Assembly: GCA_963971225.1 (NCBI GenBank) | Contig: OZ020267.1 | Location: forward strand, 85,363,648-85,427,647 | Length of the DNA: 64,000 nt | From: Melieria omissa | Lineage: Eukaryota > Arthropoda > Insecta > Diptera > Ulidiidae | Reading direction: 5' to 3' | In this document: positions 43,479-55,160 of the stretch, piece by piece | Layout: each line of letters starts with the position of its first letter | Position numbering within the stretch: position 1 is the first letter of the stretch | Translations under genes and position numbers: made by a program | The notes under the pieces: generated by a model | The model's database searches: none | What the model was told of the DNA's origin: nothing | Seen by the model: the letters and a program-made list of their open reading frames with translations, nothing else

Positions 43479-44561
43479 TATATGTAATACTTCTATATTG
43501 GCACTAATCTTTCTTCACAATGTGTTTTCATTCGGAAATCAAAGGGAGACAAGCGATGAGACAGAAAACACGAAATTTTGTGAATGGATTTCTATGCGTG
43601 TATACATGAGCACTTCTACACATAAACAACCGTCAAACTGCTCCAGGGGCGGTTTAAGGCCAGGTTCCTCCAAACAATTTTCAAAAAATCGAATTTTTTT
43701 TTTTTCTATAAATTGCTAGAAAATACTCTTCGAAATAATATAAAATTAGTCCCGAAGGTATGCGCTGCCTAGAAGTAGGTTGAGATAAGGGAGGACGGTG
43801 CGCGCTCAAGCGGTTAATTCGCCCGCTCGAATCTTTAATCGGCTTTTTCTCGAAACTACATTTTTTCAACTGAGTGTCACTCGTATTTCAAAACTATTTC
43901 ACTTATCATCATGAACCAAACGGAATTCTACTCTTAAAATGTCTCTCTATGGTCGGAACCACAACCAAAAATATTCATTGTTATTTAAAAAAGTTATTAA
44001 CAATCAAAAGTGCAAAAAAAGGGTCGAAAATTAAAAAGTACGCCATTTTTTTTGTTTTTCGGTGAAAATGTTTCGTTTTGGTTCCGACCATAGACAATTG
44101 GATACAGAATATCAAACTGTTTTGCTTTTTGCTTTTAGATGAATCGTTTCCAAGAAATGGTGACACTCATCAGCAAATCGGACGAGTTTGAGCAGCTGTT
44201 TTTGGAGCCGTCATAATAAAAAAAAAAAAAAAATTGTTTTTTAATAGCTTAATGTATGGACTGTTATTTGTTAAAAAAAATTTCTTTTCAAATTGTTTTT
44301 TAACAATAAATAGAATTTTTTGAAAAAAACGTGTTTTTTGGAGGAACCTGGCCTTAAGAAATTTCAGTTGATTTCGACAAAATTTTATTTTTTCTAGTAA
44401 ATTTTTTTCCCGCTTGAACGCACCTGACTTTTTGAAACTTTTGAAATATGTCAAGGTACATTCGTTTATACGTTTTCTCGCTCATATTTCACTATTGCTG
44501 TACTGTGATGTTGGCGAATGTACCTTGAGCTTAGTGCCAATATAGAAGTACTACATATATG
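43479..44561. mobile_element. MULE-like non-autonomous element with 10-bp target duplication
   Basis: The ends TATATGTAATACTTCTATATTGGCACTAA and inverse (to 44561) are flanked by AGGTCAGACA (43469-43478, 44562-44571). A 9-10 bp duplication is characteristic of Mutator-like elements. It hosts a TTAA MITE and carries no coding sequence. Confidence 0.78.
43658..44353. mobile_element. TTAA-flanked MITE (GGCCAGGTTCCTCCA ends)
   Basis: The ends and inverse are flanked by TTAA (43654-43657, 44354-44357). It is 696 bp. Ends resemble MITE-A (GGCAGGTTCTCACC). Confidence 0.82.
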
Positions 44562-45053
44562 AGGTCAGACAACGGTCGCGAGTACGTCAATGCTGAATTC
44601 GATGCGTACCTTCAGGCAAAGGGTATCATTCGGCAGTTGACAGCGCCGTATACTCTGCAACAGAATGGAGTGGCAGAGCGTGCAAATCGCACATTAGTAG
44701 AGATGGCTCGTTGTATGCTTGTGCATGCTGGTGCAAGTCAACGCTTATGGGCAGAAGCAGTCAACACTGCAGTCTACATTAGAAATCGATGTCCATCGAA
44801 GAAGTTGGGGGACAAAACCCCATACAAGATCTGGTTGGGCAGAAAGCCCAACGTGCAGCACTTGCGTACATTTGGTTCGATTGTGGTTGCATTAGACAAA
44901 TCACAAAAGAGGTCTAAATTTGAAGCCAAAGGTACCCAATGCATTATGGTCGGCTACTCAACAACGTCAAAAGCTTACCGCTTATTCAACAAAACCACAG
45001 GCATTGTGTTTGAGCATCGCGACGCACAGTGGCTCAATTTGTCATTTCAGGTT
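44562..45053 (+). pseudogene. Copia integrase, second part
   Basis: RSDNGREYVNAEF carries the second catalytic aspartate and QQNGVAERANRTLVEMAR the glutamate; then WAEAVNTAVYIRNRCP and the VGYSTTSKAYRLF block. It ends near 45053, where unrelated AT-rich sequence begins; the coding resumes near 52170. Confidence 0.85.
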
Positions 45054-45602
45054 GCAAAATTAATAACTCCTGAACGAATAGAGATAATTGGAAAATTTTT
45101 TTTGCTGTTGATTAGAAATTCATCAGGCTATTGTATTCGCAAAAACTCAATGTACTCAATCGAGGTACAGGGTGCTACGTAATACTTTGTCAAAGTTCGG
45201 CTTACTGTAAATAGGAATAATGCGAGCAACAATGATAAATTTAAGTTGCAAAATTAATGAAAATGCATTAAAAAAGATGAAAAGAAATAAGAAATTTAAG
45301 AAATAAGCTGAAAGAGTCAAATTTAAAGATAAAAATTCACAAATTTTGCTTTCAAAATGAGAACCAGAATTCGAAAAATGTACAAAAAGTCAATTTTTCT
45401 TTGGACAATCCCATGACACAATTATAAAGGTAGTGTATTCCGGGAGAAAGGCAGAATGACAATGCCTTATACAGAATGTTGCTTATAATGATGGAGAAAA
45501 TTTCACAAATGGGGGAAAAACTCGTATCCTGTAAGTGATAAAACAAGATAAGTTATGGACCTTTAGATGGACATATTTTGATAAAAAAATATCACAAATA
45601 TA
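45054..45602. other. Non-coding insertion in Copia, left flank of Tc1
   Basis: AT-rich. At 45395-45445 it holds CAATCCCATGAYACAATTATAAAGG-type text that recurs inverted at 50440-50480. I see no gene. Confidence 0.45.
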
Positions 45603-45900
45603 CACTGCGTTAAGAAATGATAGCACCATTGACCTTTTGTATCATAACTTCCATGTAAATATCGAAGAATAAAAAACCTTGGTCGAAATATCCATTGCAT
45701 ATATTTAAATAATGTCCCGCACCCAAAATTCCGAAATGTTCGATACAAAGGACAAAATGTGAATTTACATAAAAAAGTCACTTTCGCAAGCGTTAAGAAA
45801 TGATAGCACCACTTACAATATTTTATTTTTGTACGGCCTTTGACTTTTTTGTCAAACTTCTATTGTCAAAACTAAACTAAATGAAGAAGAAGTGAACGCA

Positions 45901-45956
45901 ATGGGCAGAAAGGTGGAACTGGAGTAAGAGGAAAAAGCCGTCATAAGCGCTCTTAA
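45901..45956 (+). pseudogene. Tc1 transposase, N-terminal end
   Basis: MGRKVELE, an in-frame TAA, then EEKAVISAL. It is split from the rest by MITE-A at TTAA. The frame matches the sequence resuming at 48979. Confidence 0.72.
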
Positions 45957-46554
45957 GGCAGGTTCTCACCTTGTGGAAAAAAAAAAACAATTTTTTTTTT
46001 TACCTTATCGTGTAGATATATGTTGTATCGTTGTAGATATATAATGTGCTCCAGAAATTTCAGATCAAAATCTGAAAAATTACAAAATTTACATAGAGCA
46101 GTGTAGAGCACCGGCCAAGCGCGCTTTAAACTTTAAACGCGTTTTTCTCAGAACCACATTTTCGGACCTTACGGAAGTGATTGAAGGCGTTGGAATGAAC
46201 CAATCGTCACCAAATTTTTTCCAAATGTTCCTTAGGGTTTTTTCTAATAAACGAACTACGATCAGCCAAAAATATTGAAAATTGTTTATTTAAAAAAATA
46301 ATTAGTTAACAAAAAAATGCGAAAATCGTAATTTTTTTTTCAAAACCTCATAACTTTTTTAATCGGCCTTATGCTGAATGTCGTCTCACTCATCGTTGAC
46401 GATCGTCTATGTGTATCGTCAAATCTATCGTTTCGTCGACACTTCGGTATGCTGTACAAGCAACGTAGACGAAACGTTGTGCACTGAATAAACACGGCAA
46501 CTCTATGAGTGCGAAATTTTTTGCTTTGGGTATTTGACGTGGGAAATTCTGTTA

Positions 46555-47840
46555 TCAGGTGTACAACTTTGCTTCCGCCGTTTTCCGATAGGTGGCTGTA
46601 CCGGCTGAGGCTGGTTGAAATACATAGATGGTAATGCCTTTAAAGTGAGTGTGGACAGTGCCTAACGAATTGTCATCGCCGTTTCAGTGACAGTTGTTCT
46701 TGTTTTCGTATTATTCACGCTCGAAAATGTCCGTTTATGTGCCCAATTCTCGCCAATTGCGGGAAGTTTTACTTTTCTGTTACAATTCGAAAAAAAATGC
46801 AGCTGAAGCGCATCGAATGCTCTCAGAAACTTACGGTGATGCTGCTCTGAGTGAAAGAACGTGTCGGGAGTGGTTTCAACGTTTTAAAAATGGTGATTTC
46901 GATGTCGAAGACAAACATCGTGGTGGTAGAGAAAAAACCTTCAAAGATGAACAACTAGAAGCATTGCTTGATGAAGATTCGTGCCAAACCCAAGAAGAGC
47001 TTGCCGAATCGTTGGGAGTGAGTCAGCAAGCCATTTCAAAACGTCTCAAGGCCCTGGGCATGATTCAGAAAGAAGGAAACTGGGTGCCGTACGAGTTGAA
47101 ACCGAGGGACATCGAGCGCCGTCTATTTGTATGTGAGTAACTGCTTCAAAGACAAAATCGTAAGGGGTTTTTACATCGAATCGTAACCGGTGATGAAAAG
47201 TGGGTTCGATACGATAATCCTAAACGCAGAAAATCATGGGGAAAGCCCGGGCATGCTTCTTCGTCGAAGGCAAAACTGAATATTCACGGCGCCAAGGTTA
47301 TGATTTGTATTTGGTGGGATCAGCTCGGTGTGATTTACTACGAGCTCTTAAAACCGGGTGAAACCATCACAGGAGATCGCTACCGAACGCAACTGATGCG
47401 CCTTAGTCGCGCGCTAAAAGAACAGCGGCCACAATATCAAGAGCGACATGACAAAGTCATCCTCCAACACGACAATGATCGGCCTCACGTCGCAAAAGTG
47501 GACAAAAAGTACCTGGAAACGCTGAAATGGGAAGTCTTGCCCCACCCGCCGTATTCCCCAGATGTCGCCCCTTCTGACTTCCACCTATTCCGTTCGATGG
47601 CACACGGCCTGGCAGATCAACATTTTCAATCCTTCGAAGAATTGGAAAAATGGATTGCTTCATGGATAGCGTCAAAAGAGGACTCATTTTTTCGAGCCGG
47701 GATCCGAAAATTGCCGGAAAGATGGGAGAAAGTTGTCGCTAGCGACGGACAATACTTTGAATAATACATCTGTAAGCACTTTTTCGCAATAAAGCTTTTA
47801 ATTTTGGAAAAAAACGGCGGTAGCAAAGTTGTACACCTGA
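46555..47840 (+). mobile_element. mariner-B, full length (1286 bp)
   Basis: Ends TCAGGTGTACAACTTTGC and inverse, TA on both sides (46553-46554, 47841-47842). The uninterrupted site CTGTTACTTC is seen at 15770 in Harbinger copy 1. Confidence 0.9.
46727..47764 (+). pseudogene. mariner-B transposase, one nonsense codon
   Basis: From ATG 46727 (MSVYVPNSRQLREV) the frame has a helix-turn-helix (SQQAISKRLKALG), the first catalytic aspartate (VTGDEKWV), the second (LQHDNDRPHV) and the third (YSPDVAPSDFHLF). The last two are 34 residues apart, D,D34D. The length of about 345 codons is normal. One in-frame TAA at 47138-47140 is the only lesion I see. It is the best-preserved mariner here. Confidence 0.88.
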
Positions 47841-48978
47841 TACTTCAAATGATTTGTGTGTTTATTTGAAAAATAAATGGATTACGAGCTGTTTTTTTTT
47901 TCAAGCGACGAGGAAGAAAATAAATCTTTGACGGTGCAGCGGAGGCTGTTAATGCAAACAGTGGACTTATTTGCGTTGCCTGAAACCAAGTAATTTATTT
48001 TTCTTTGACCAATGCAAGTGGAGCCCCCACTGGGAGGAAGGATGCGGCCTCGGTAAGCAGCGTTCTGCTCCGGCGAGTTCGCCCACCTCGCAGTGGCCTA
48101 CGATACCTTGTGCCCTGGCACCCAAAATAATGAGACGTTGGAGCCTTTAGCTAGGGTGATTAAGAATTTTTGGAAGTCCAAGACGAGCCTAGATGAGGTG
48201 GTCGCCTCCGCGAGCGGCTTGATGGCTGCCTGACTGTCCGAGTATATGTGGACATCCGCTTTGTACGCGTTTTCGCAGATAAGTCATATAGAAACCTGGT
48301 AAATGGCCATTACTTCTGCCTGGAAGACACTGCAATGATCAGGTGGAAGGAAAAGCTGGGGCTTCGCTTCGCTGACTGCAGAAAATACCACAGCCAACCT
48401 TGTTACCTATGTTACCACCACACTACGCTCCCTTCTCTGGAAAAGGGAAGCCATTGGGAAACGGGAGATCCCAATTTTATTTCAGTATCGTTTTAGTTTC
48501 GTCAGCAAAATTTCCGACGATGGAAATATTCGTCGATAGACGAAAGGCGAAGGCGATAACGATGACGAGCATAGCACTCCGTCGTCAGCTGACGATACGA
48601 CGATGAGCAGCATACGAAAGTTGCCGTATCGTCATTTTTTCAGACGATGACGATATTCAGCATAAGGCCGAATTTCTATTTTTCTTTCATGATCGTAGTT
48701 CATTCAATAGATAATACGGTACACATTAAGAATGTGTTCGATTTTTGTGTTTCCGTTCACGGGTTTTGACGGAATCACTTCCGGTAGCGGGACACCTCCT
48801 CGCCGACATGCCGCCACTGATGGACGCCCCCTCCCCCCTTTGTTGATTCATTCAATTTTAAAAATTGTATTCTCTAAATAAATGTGTGTTCATATCCAGA
48901 AACAATTTTCAGCGTTGTATCTTTAACCGTTTCCTAAAAAAAATGCACTTTTTCGGATCCACAAGGTGAGAACCTGCC

Positions 48979-49340
48979 TTAAAGATGAAGGTCTAACAAA
49001 CCGCGAAATTGGACGTCGGATTAGCCGTTGTCACACGGTAGTTGGCAAATTTTTGCGCAATCCCACAGCTTATGCAAATAAGAGAAGCCCAGGTCGTTCA
49101 TGCGGTCTCTCCGAAGCGGATAGACGTATCATTTGTAGAGCTGCTTCTAATTCATCAAAGGACACGCGTCATTTAAGAAGCGAATTTTCACCACATGTGT
49201 CTTATGTTACCTTCTGGAAGGCACTAAAGGATACTAAATTCCTAGAATATAAAACAATTACCAAAGCTCCTGCTCTAAAACGTACGCATATCGACAAACG
49301 AGCCGATGCGCACCAAACATGGTGCAGCGAGTGGGCATCG
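48979..49340 (+). pseudogene. Tc1 transposase, exon 1 continuation
   Basis: KDEGLTNREIGRRISRCHTV and GRSCGLSEADRRIICRAA give the paired-like DNA-binding domain. It ends at a donor (GCATCG|GTAAGC, 49341). Confidence 0.82.
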
Positions 49341-49402
49341 GTAAGCATAAAAAACAAAACTAAGCCGAGAAAATAAAATTTAAGCCTGATTTACCCTTCC
49401 AG

Positions 49403-49974
49403 ATCATCTGGTCTGACGAAAAAAAATTCAATCTAGATGGACCACATGAATTTCGACATTACTGGCATGATCTGCGCAAGGAACAGAGGCTTTTCTCAAA
49501 AAGGATTTTCAGTGGTGGATCATTAATGGTTTGGGCAGCATTTCAGCTCATGGAAAAGCATCCCTGGCATTTACTGATACACGCTTGAACTCTGCGCGGT
49601 ATCAAGAGCTCCTTCAGGAACATCTTCTTTCATATATCGACAAGTTTTCCGCCGTGGATTTTACGTTCATGCAGGATAACACAGCAGTGCACGCATCGAG
49701 AAGTAGAAAAGAATGGTTACAATCGCGTAATATTCCTATCCTCGAATGGCCAGCAAGATCGCCGGATCTGAACCCAATAGAGAACCTATGGGGCATCATG
49801 GCACGGCAAGTTAACGACGATTGTCGGCAGTTCGATGATGTGACACAGCTCCGAAAAGAAATTGTCCGGGTCTGGGAAGGATTACCTCATAATCTTCTAC
49901 AAAATTTGATCGAGTCCATGCCAAAGAGAATTAATTCAACAATTAAAAGTAGAGGAACCCCAATTTCATATTAA
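49403..49974 (+). pseudogene. Tc1 transposase, exon 2 (catalytic domain)
   Basis: After a 62-nt intron (49341-49402, ending CCTTCCAG): IIWSDEKKFN, FMQDNTAVH and SPDLNPIENLWG. The last two catalytic residues are 34 apart, DD34E. A frameshift near 49540, between MVWAAF and ISAHGKA, breaks it. A similarly placed short intron is known in Minos. Confidence 0.85.
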
Positions 49975-50232
49975 ACACAAAAAAAATGTGCATTGCGAAG
50001 AAATAAAAAGAAGTATTGTAAGTGGTGCTATCATTTCTTAATGCTTGTGAAAGTGACTTTTTTATGTAACTTCATATTTTGTCCTTTGTATCGAACATTT
50101 CGGAATTTTGGGTGCGGGACATTATTTAAATAGATGCAATGGATATTTCGACCAAGTTTTTCCATTCTTCGATCATTAGAGTGGAAGTTATGATACAAAA
50201 GGTCAATGGTGCTATCATTTCTTAACGCACTG

Positions 50233-50419
50233 TATATTTATTCGCCCACGATTTCCGGCACAGCGTGCAGCTTGATTTTGCCATTTTCGAATGATTTATT
50301 TGAAACATAAAATCTTTGTTCGTGTGCCTATCAATACATGTGCACGTAAGCAAACGAAAAAAAGCAACATTATTTTTCATTTCGAATTCAATAAGGCATC
50401 GAGTTGACAGCTTTTGCGA
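50233..50419. other. Spacer right of Tc1
   Basis: AT-rich; no gene seen. Confidence 0.4.
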
Positions 50420-51070
50420 GAACGCCTATCGGGAATACACTACCTTTATAATTGTATCATGGGACAATCCTAGGTTTAAAAACAATGCTAAAGCTTCATT
50501 AGGACTATATTTGATCGGTAGCACATTGGGTGGGGTGGGAATACTGTTTTTTATTCTTTTAACGCGACCCGGGCTTGCTGGTAAAACTGCTTTCACTATA
50601 ACACCTTTCATTTTCCCCTGATCCTTATTTTATTTTATGATCAAAGCTTCTTAAAAGTGGGTGGCAGTTATTTTTCCCGTTGCCTCCATAAGCTTCCTTT
50701 TTTTAGTGAATGACGCACAGTCCTGAGTTGACTTTTTCGGCCTTCCTTTTGCCGCCTTTGATGTCGATGGTTGGTCATCTGTTGCATCGAAGTATATTAT
50801 TTTTTCTAACCACTCCTCATTACTCTGGACAAAATTTAATTTGGTAGGATTTGTCGCAATCCATTTTAACTTGATAGATAAGTCCTGGATATCTTCTCTT
50901 TAGTCGTAGATGTTTTGGCTGCAGGCAAACTTCCTTCGACGTAACCATTTCGACGTAACCAGAACGAACTGCTCCTTTGTCTTCGAAATAGTAAATATTT
51001 CAAACAGCTTCGAATTTTTTACAAACATTATTGTGCTTCTTCTTCGGTTTAGTTGCAGTGGCGGAGTTGA
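50420..51070 (-). pseudogene. N-terminal remnant of a RAG1-like-family transposase
   Basis: Minus-strand pieces: KAAKGRPKKSTQDCAS..TKKRKL (about 50720-50760), parallel to GRPMKTFSEASLRTKK in the 59668-62143 gene; then 50611-50426, NEALALFLNLGLSHDT, a block I associate with the same transposase family. The catalytic part is absent. Stops and frameshifts separate the pieces. Confidence 0.5.
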
Positions 51071-52169
51071 AGTGATGTTTAGTTTAAATTAAATTCGAAA
51101 CTAATTTTACTTACATTCAAATAGCAGGCACTAAGCTTCTAGTAATAGCAGGTTACCTGCAGTTCTTAGGTTTTTACTCGTTGTGAGATTTTTGAACAGC
51201 CCAGACATATAAGTGGGTTTTAGGTAATGCACATAGATATAAGTCTGCTTTTTGTTTTTCAATAACTGTTTCATTGGCGTGGTTCAACTCTAAGACTAAT
51301 GGTGACTGACTGAGTTTTGCTCAAATTAAAAAAAAAATTGTATGCCAGGCACAGTGTAAGCATTTTGTTAAAAACAAAAGCATTACATCAAAGGATACAT
51401 GATAGCTGATTGCCGGAAATGAAAGCCAACTTGTTTTTCGTACGTGCGAACTGCGTATCCAGCAAAAGTACTCTTTACTTCGAGCTTACAGCAATATACG
51501 CAAAAAAAAAGTAGACTTAATATGGAGTTGCAAACTTGTATCACATCTTAAATGAAGCCAAAATCCAAATTTGCATGCCCTGGCAACGATTATAATCGCG
51601 TGTAATTGATTCACTATCAAAATCTTAACGAACTTGTTCGAACGCACGCACCCGAAGCACAAAATTGCGCGAGGTGGCCACAGAAAAATCGCTGTAAAAT
51701 CCAGTCGGGCAAAATCGGGCACCCGATCTCTTCAGGGCAGTACTCACAGAAGACTAGTGAACAATTTTCCCAAAGACGGAACCGTGGCAAGTATGGCCTT
51801 TTTTTTGAAAGTCTATCGAAAGTTCAAAAAGAGTGATAAAAACAGTGCTTCAAGTGAGTGCCTATGAAAAGACAACAACAACAACCCACTTTTTTTTCTA
51901 TATTTAATTATTTACTACAAATGCCTTCTTTTACGATGCTGGTGCAAAAAGTTTCAATTAATTTGCTCCTTTCCGTATTTTAAAACTTCAGCTTTGCCGA
52001 AAAAGTGCAAATTGCTGATATTATTTCACACTCTAAAAATTGCTCAACTTTCACGGGCTCTACAAGCAAAACTATTTGTCCAATTTAGTTAAGGTTTTCG
52101 GTTTTCTTAGGTCCAAGCATTTATCTATCGGACAAGTATAACAGTTTCCCCCAAATCGAACATGACAAA
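51071..52169. other. Unassigned insertion in Copia
   Basis: AT-rich, with short frames (51606-51867) that I do not recognise. No inverted repeats found by eye. Copia coding resumes at about 52170. Confidence 0.4.
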
Positions 52170-53990
52170 ATCGACTTTTGCAACCTACGTCGGCAGAATC
52201 AGCCACTGTGCGACGTCTTGTTCGAAGAAACCAAATTTGATAGTTCTGACGGTGGCGACAATCCCGAAAACGTGGGGATTATCTATTGCTGAATTTAGAT
52301 AGCGAACCAGAAAGCTTGAAGACGAAGGTACGTGAGGAAGCCTATGATACAGCCAATAGCGAAAGCGAATCAGACGAACAGCAGACAAACGACAAGCAAG
52401 CAATCAAGAATGGACCAGGCAGACCAAAGCTTGTGCGTACTGGTAAAGTTGATAGACCAAAGAAGCAGTTCCATCAGGTTTACAGTATGGTAGAAGAAGG
52501 AACTCCACAAACAGTCGAAGAAGCCCTGGCTTGTGAAAAACGTAAAGATTGGCAGAATGCTATGGAGGAAGAACATGTTGCACTTCTCAAAAACAAAACT
52601 TGGTCGCTGGAAGAGTTGCCCGCTGGGTGAAAGGCGATTCCATGTAAGTGGGTATTTGCACTAAAAAAGGACCAACATGGCAACATAGTACGGCACAAAG
52701 CCCGATTAGTGGCAAAAGGTTGCAGTCAAAGATTCGGAATCGACTACAAGGAGGTATTTTCACCTGTCGCTAGATATTCAACTATACGACTCATGTTGGC
52801 ATTAGCAGTGAAGTACAAGATGCAACTTCATCAAATAGATGTAAAGTCGGCATACCTGAATAGTGACTTGCACGATACAATTTATATGAAGCAACCCCAA
52901 AATTATGTAGATAGTGAGTCATCACATAAAGTTCTTCGACTCTATAAGGCCATTTATGGTTTGAAACAAAGTGGTAAAGAATGGAACAGAAGACTCAATG
53001 TGTTGAAGCGCATGGGTTTTAAAGCGTGCGCGAACGAACCTTGTTTTTACAAGGCTACATTGAACAAGCAAATTGCGATCGTTCTTGTGTACGTTGATGA
53101 TCTTATCATAGGGTGTGAAGCAAAGACCACAGTACTTAAGATAAAACAACAGCTTTGTGAAGTATTTGAGGTGAGTGATAAAGGCACTTTAAAACATTTT
53201 CTGGGGATAGACATTCAACGCGATGGAGAGACAGGTGGGATGGCAGAGTATGGTATGAAGAACTGCAAAGCAGTATCGATTCCTCTTGAACAAGGATATC
53301 AAGTCGACTGTGCAAATGATTGCGAGAAGGCAAACCAGAAAGAGTACCAGTCTCTCATTGGCGCTCTTATGTATTTGGCGCATACAAAAAGGTCAGATAT
53401 TCTTCACTCAGTTTCAAAGATGGCCCAACGTAATTGCGATCCACACATTGAACATTTTCATAAGTTGAAGCACATTCTCCGTTATCTAGCCGGAGCAGTG
53501 AAGTTAAAGATGGGCATCCGATCAGGTGAGGACACGTTAAAAGGGCATGTGGATGCTGATTGGGGTGGTACCGTACTGGATCGAAAGTCATATACTGGAT
53601 TCATATTTTTTATGGAAATTGTCCAATATCATGGGAGTCGAGAAAACAACACACAGTTGCACTCAGCAGTACAGAAGCTGAATATATGGCAGCGTCAGAT
53701 GCGACAAAGGAAGCCACGTATTTGAAGCGATTGTTAGTTGAACTTGATTTTTGCTCTGAGGGACCCGTGGAGCTGTACATCGATAACAAGGGTGCTATGA
53801 AGCTGGCACAGAATCCTGTTTACCAAAACGCAGTAAGCACATCGACATCAAATACCATCACATTCGTGAAGCTGTGCAGAAGAGGCATGTCGAGCTTAAG
53901 TATTGTCCTACGAACGAAATGATAGCTGATGTGTTAACCAAAAACTTGGCTAAGAATAAACATCATAATTTTGTTAATTCAATGAAACTT
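52170..53990 (+). pseudogene. Copia reverse transcriptase and RNase H
   Basis: The frame from 52286 includes the linker, then EALACEKRKDWQNAMEEEH, a TGA (52628-52630) where an arginine is likely, KWVFALKKDQHG, FSPVARYSTIRLML, QIDVKSAYLNSDLHD and the palm motif LVYVDDLIIG. RNase H follows with DADWGGTVLDRKSYTG and VALSSTEAEYMAASDA, with frameshifts near 53610 and 53830. It ends at 53994. Confidence 0.87.
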
Positions 53991-54019
53991 ATATAAATTT
54001 GTAAATAGCGTTCACGTTG

Positions 54020-54027
54020 AAAAGGAG
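54020..54027 (+). other. Copia polypurine tract
   Basis: AAAAGGAG directly before the 3' LTR start TGTTGG. Confidence 0.7.
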
Positions 54028-54141
54028 TGTTGGCGTATTTATATTATTTGTTTACCTACGATTCATCTGTCATTTCATTGCTAATAAAGTGTGTAATTTC
54101 CAGTTTTTTGTTCACAACAAGACAGAAGTGAAACCGGCCGT
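54028..54141 (+). repeat. Copia 3' LTR, first part
   Basis: Matches the 5' LTR from TGTTGGCGTA through AGAAGTGAAACCGG, lacking about 35 bp. A hAT-like element interrupts it; the rest is at 63413-63437. Confidence 0.85.
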
Positions 54142-54647
54142 CAAAGTAAATCCTAAGTAGCGACACTTTTTGACAACCGGACGTCGATTTTTTCTGAAGG
54201 CTCCTGTCAAATTGTTGTTATTCACGTGTAAAACTGTCACTGTGGTGAACAAGTACATTAACTTTCAGGGTTACGTGCACTTGACAAACCCTGAAAAACT
54301 GAAGTTTTCATGAATTTCTTAAGTGTTTTTTAAAACGATTTTATGTTGCGTACACTGACTTTTTATGCAGACATGACTAAGATACAATAAAATAAATATT
54401 ATTCTCATAAATTAGATGCTATCCAACTAAAATCATAAAACAAGTTTACATAATTTCGATTACTTTGCAAAAGCAACTCTACTCGCAAATAAATATTCAC
54501 CACAATTATGGTCAGTTTAAAGTTTGAATTTGAAATTTATTTTTTATATTTTTACACAAAAGCTGACTGGACACAAGAAAATTTTGTTTTGATCGGGTGT
54601 TGTTTGCTATGGAATGCGATATGTTGTAGCGCTGCACGGCCGAGATT
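54142..54647. other. Left part of hAT-like element, non-coding
   Basis: AT-rich; no open frame of note. Confidence 0.5.
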
Positions 54648-54651
54648 ATAT

Positions 54652-55092
54652 TGATACGATGAGAGATTCTGTGCCGCACTGTACAGGAATGTCTTTCTCC
54701 GCACGAATGTTTTCCAAGCATACTTTTAGGCATGCACTGTGAAGTACAGCAAAACTGTTATAAATTCGCTTGGTATAGTCCGATATGGCAAGGATGGTTC
54801 TCGAAATGGGCTGTGCGAGAATAGTCGAGCGTTTTCCAATTAGAAGTGCAAGAAACTTCGGCGCGATAAGAAAACTGGTATAAAAGCAGCAGTGGCAGCG
54901 CAAGGGGTCGAGTCTGTGTTGAGCAAGCAATGGGGAAGCATGCAATAGTAGTAGTGTAAAGTAGAACAAGTGCCAATTTGTAAATAAAGCGGTTGTTAGT
55001 TTTGACTACGTTGCGCTGGATAACTGAAGTTGTTTTATTTTCAAATACAATCAAAACGAACCGTCGATAACGAACTGGGGAATTTCGTAACA
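54652..55092 (+). repeat. Gypsy-2 5' LTR (441 bp)
   Basis: TGATACGATGAG...TTCGTAACA. TATAAAA at 54879-54885 and AATAAAG-type signal at 54984. Nearly identical to the 3' LTR except the last 45 bp or so. Confidence 0.9.
54879..54885 (+). promoter_or_regulatory. TATA box of Gypsy-2 5' LTR
   Basis: TATAAAA in GGTATAAAAGCAGCAG; the same context is kept in related LTRs. Confidence 0.65.
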
Positions 55093-55094
55093 TT

Positions 55095-55112
55095 TGGTGT
55101 CAGAAAGTCAGG
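55095..55112 (+). other. Gypsy-2 primer-binding site
   Basis: TGGTGTCAGAAAGTCAGG shortly after the LTR; its first 11 bases equal the Gypsy-1 site. Confidence 0.7.
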
Positions 55113-55160
55113 ATTGTATTACTGAAGATAAATAATAAATAAAATTATAAAAACGCAGAC

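Larger units (their letters stand above)
46364..48670 (+). mobile_element. Harbinger-like TIR element, copy 2
   Basis: Same ends as 15586-16602, with AAT on both sides (46361-46363, 48671-48673). About 1.02 kb without the nested mariner. It carries the same antisense RNase H fragment (47995-48360). Confidence 0.87.
45957..48978. mobile_element. TTAA-flanked MITE-A, copy 2
   Basis: Same ends as 21491-23415, in inverse orientation; TTAA at 45953-45956 and 48979-48982. Removing it restores the Tc1 frame. It contains the Harbinger-like element 46364-48670. Confidence 0.88.
45603..50232 (+). mobile_element. Tc1-like transposon with IR/DR ends and an intron; hosts a three-layer nest
   Basis: Outer ends CACTGCGTTAAGAAATGATA and inverse are flanked by TA (45601-45602, 50233-50234). 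Each about 230-bp inverted repeat has a second inner copy of the motif (45789, 50028), the IR/DR arrangement known from Sleeping Beauty-type Tc1 elements. Base length without the insert is about 1.6 kb. Confidence 0.87.

Noticed and set aside
51606..51867. Short basic ORFs as a gene
   Set aside because: Two overlapping frames of similar length, no recognisable motif, in an insertion inside Copia.
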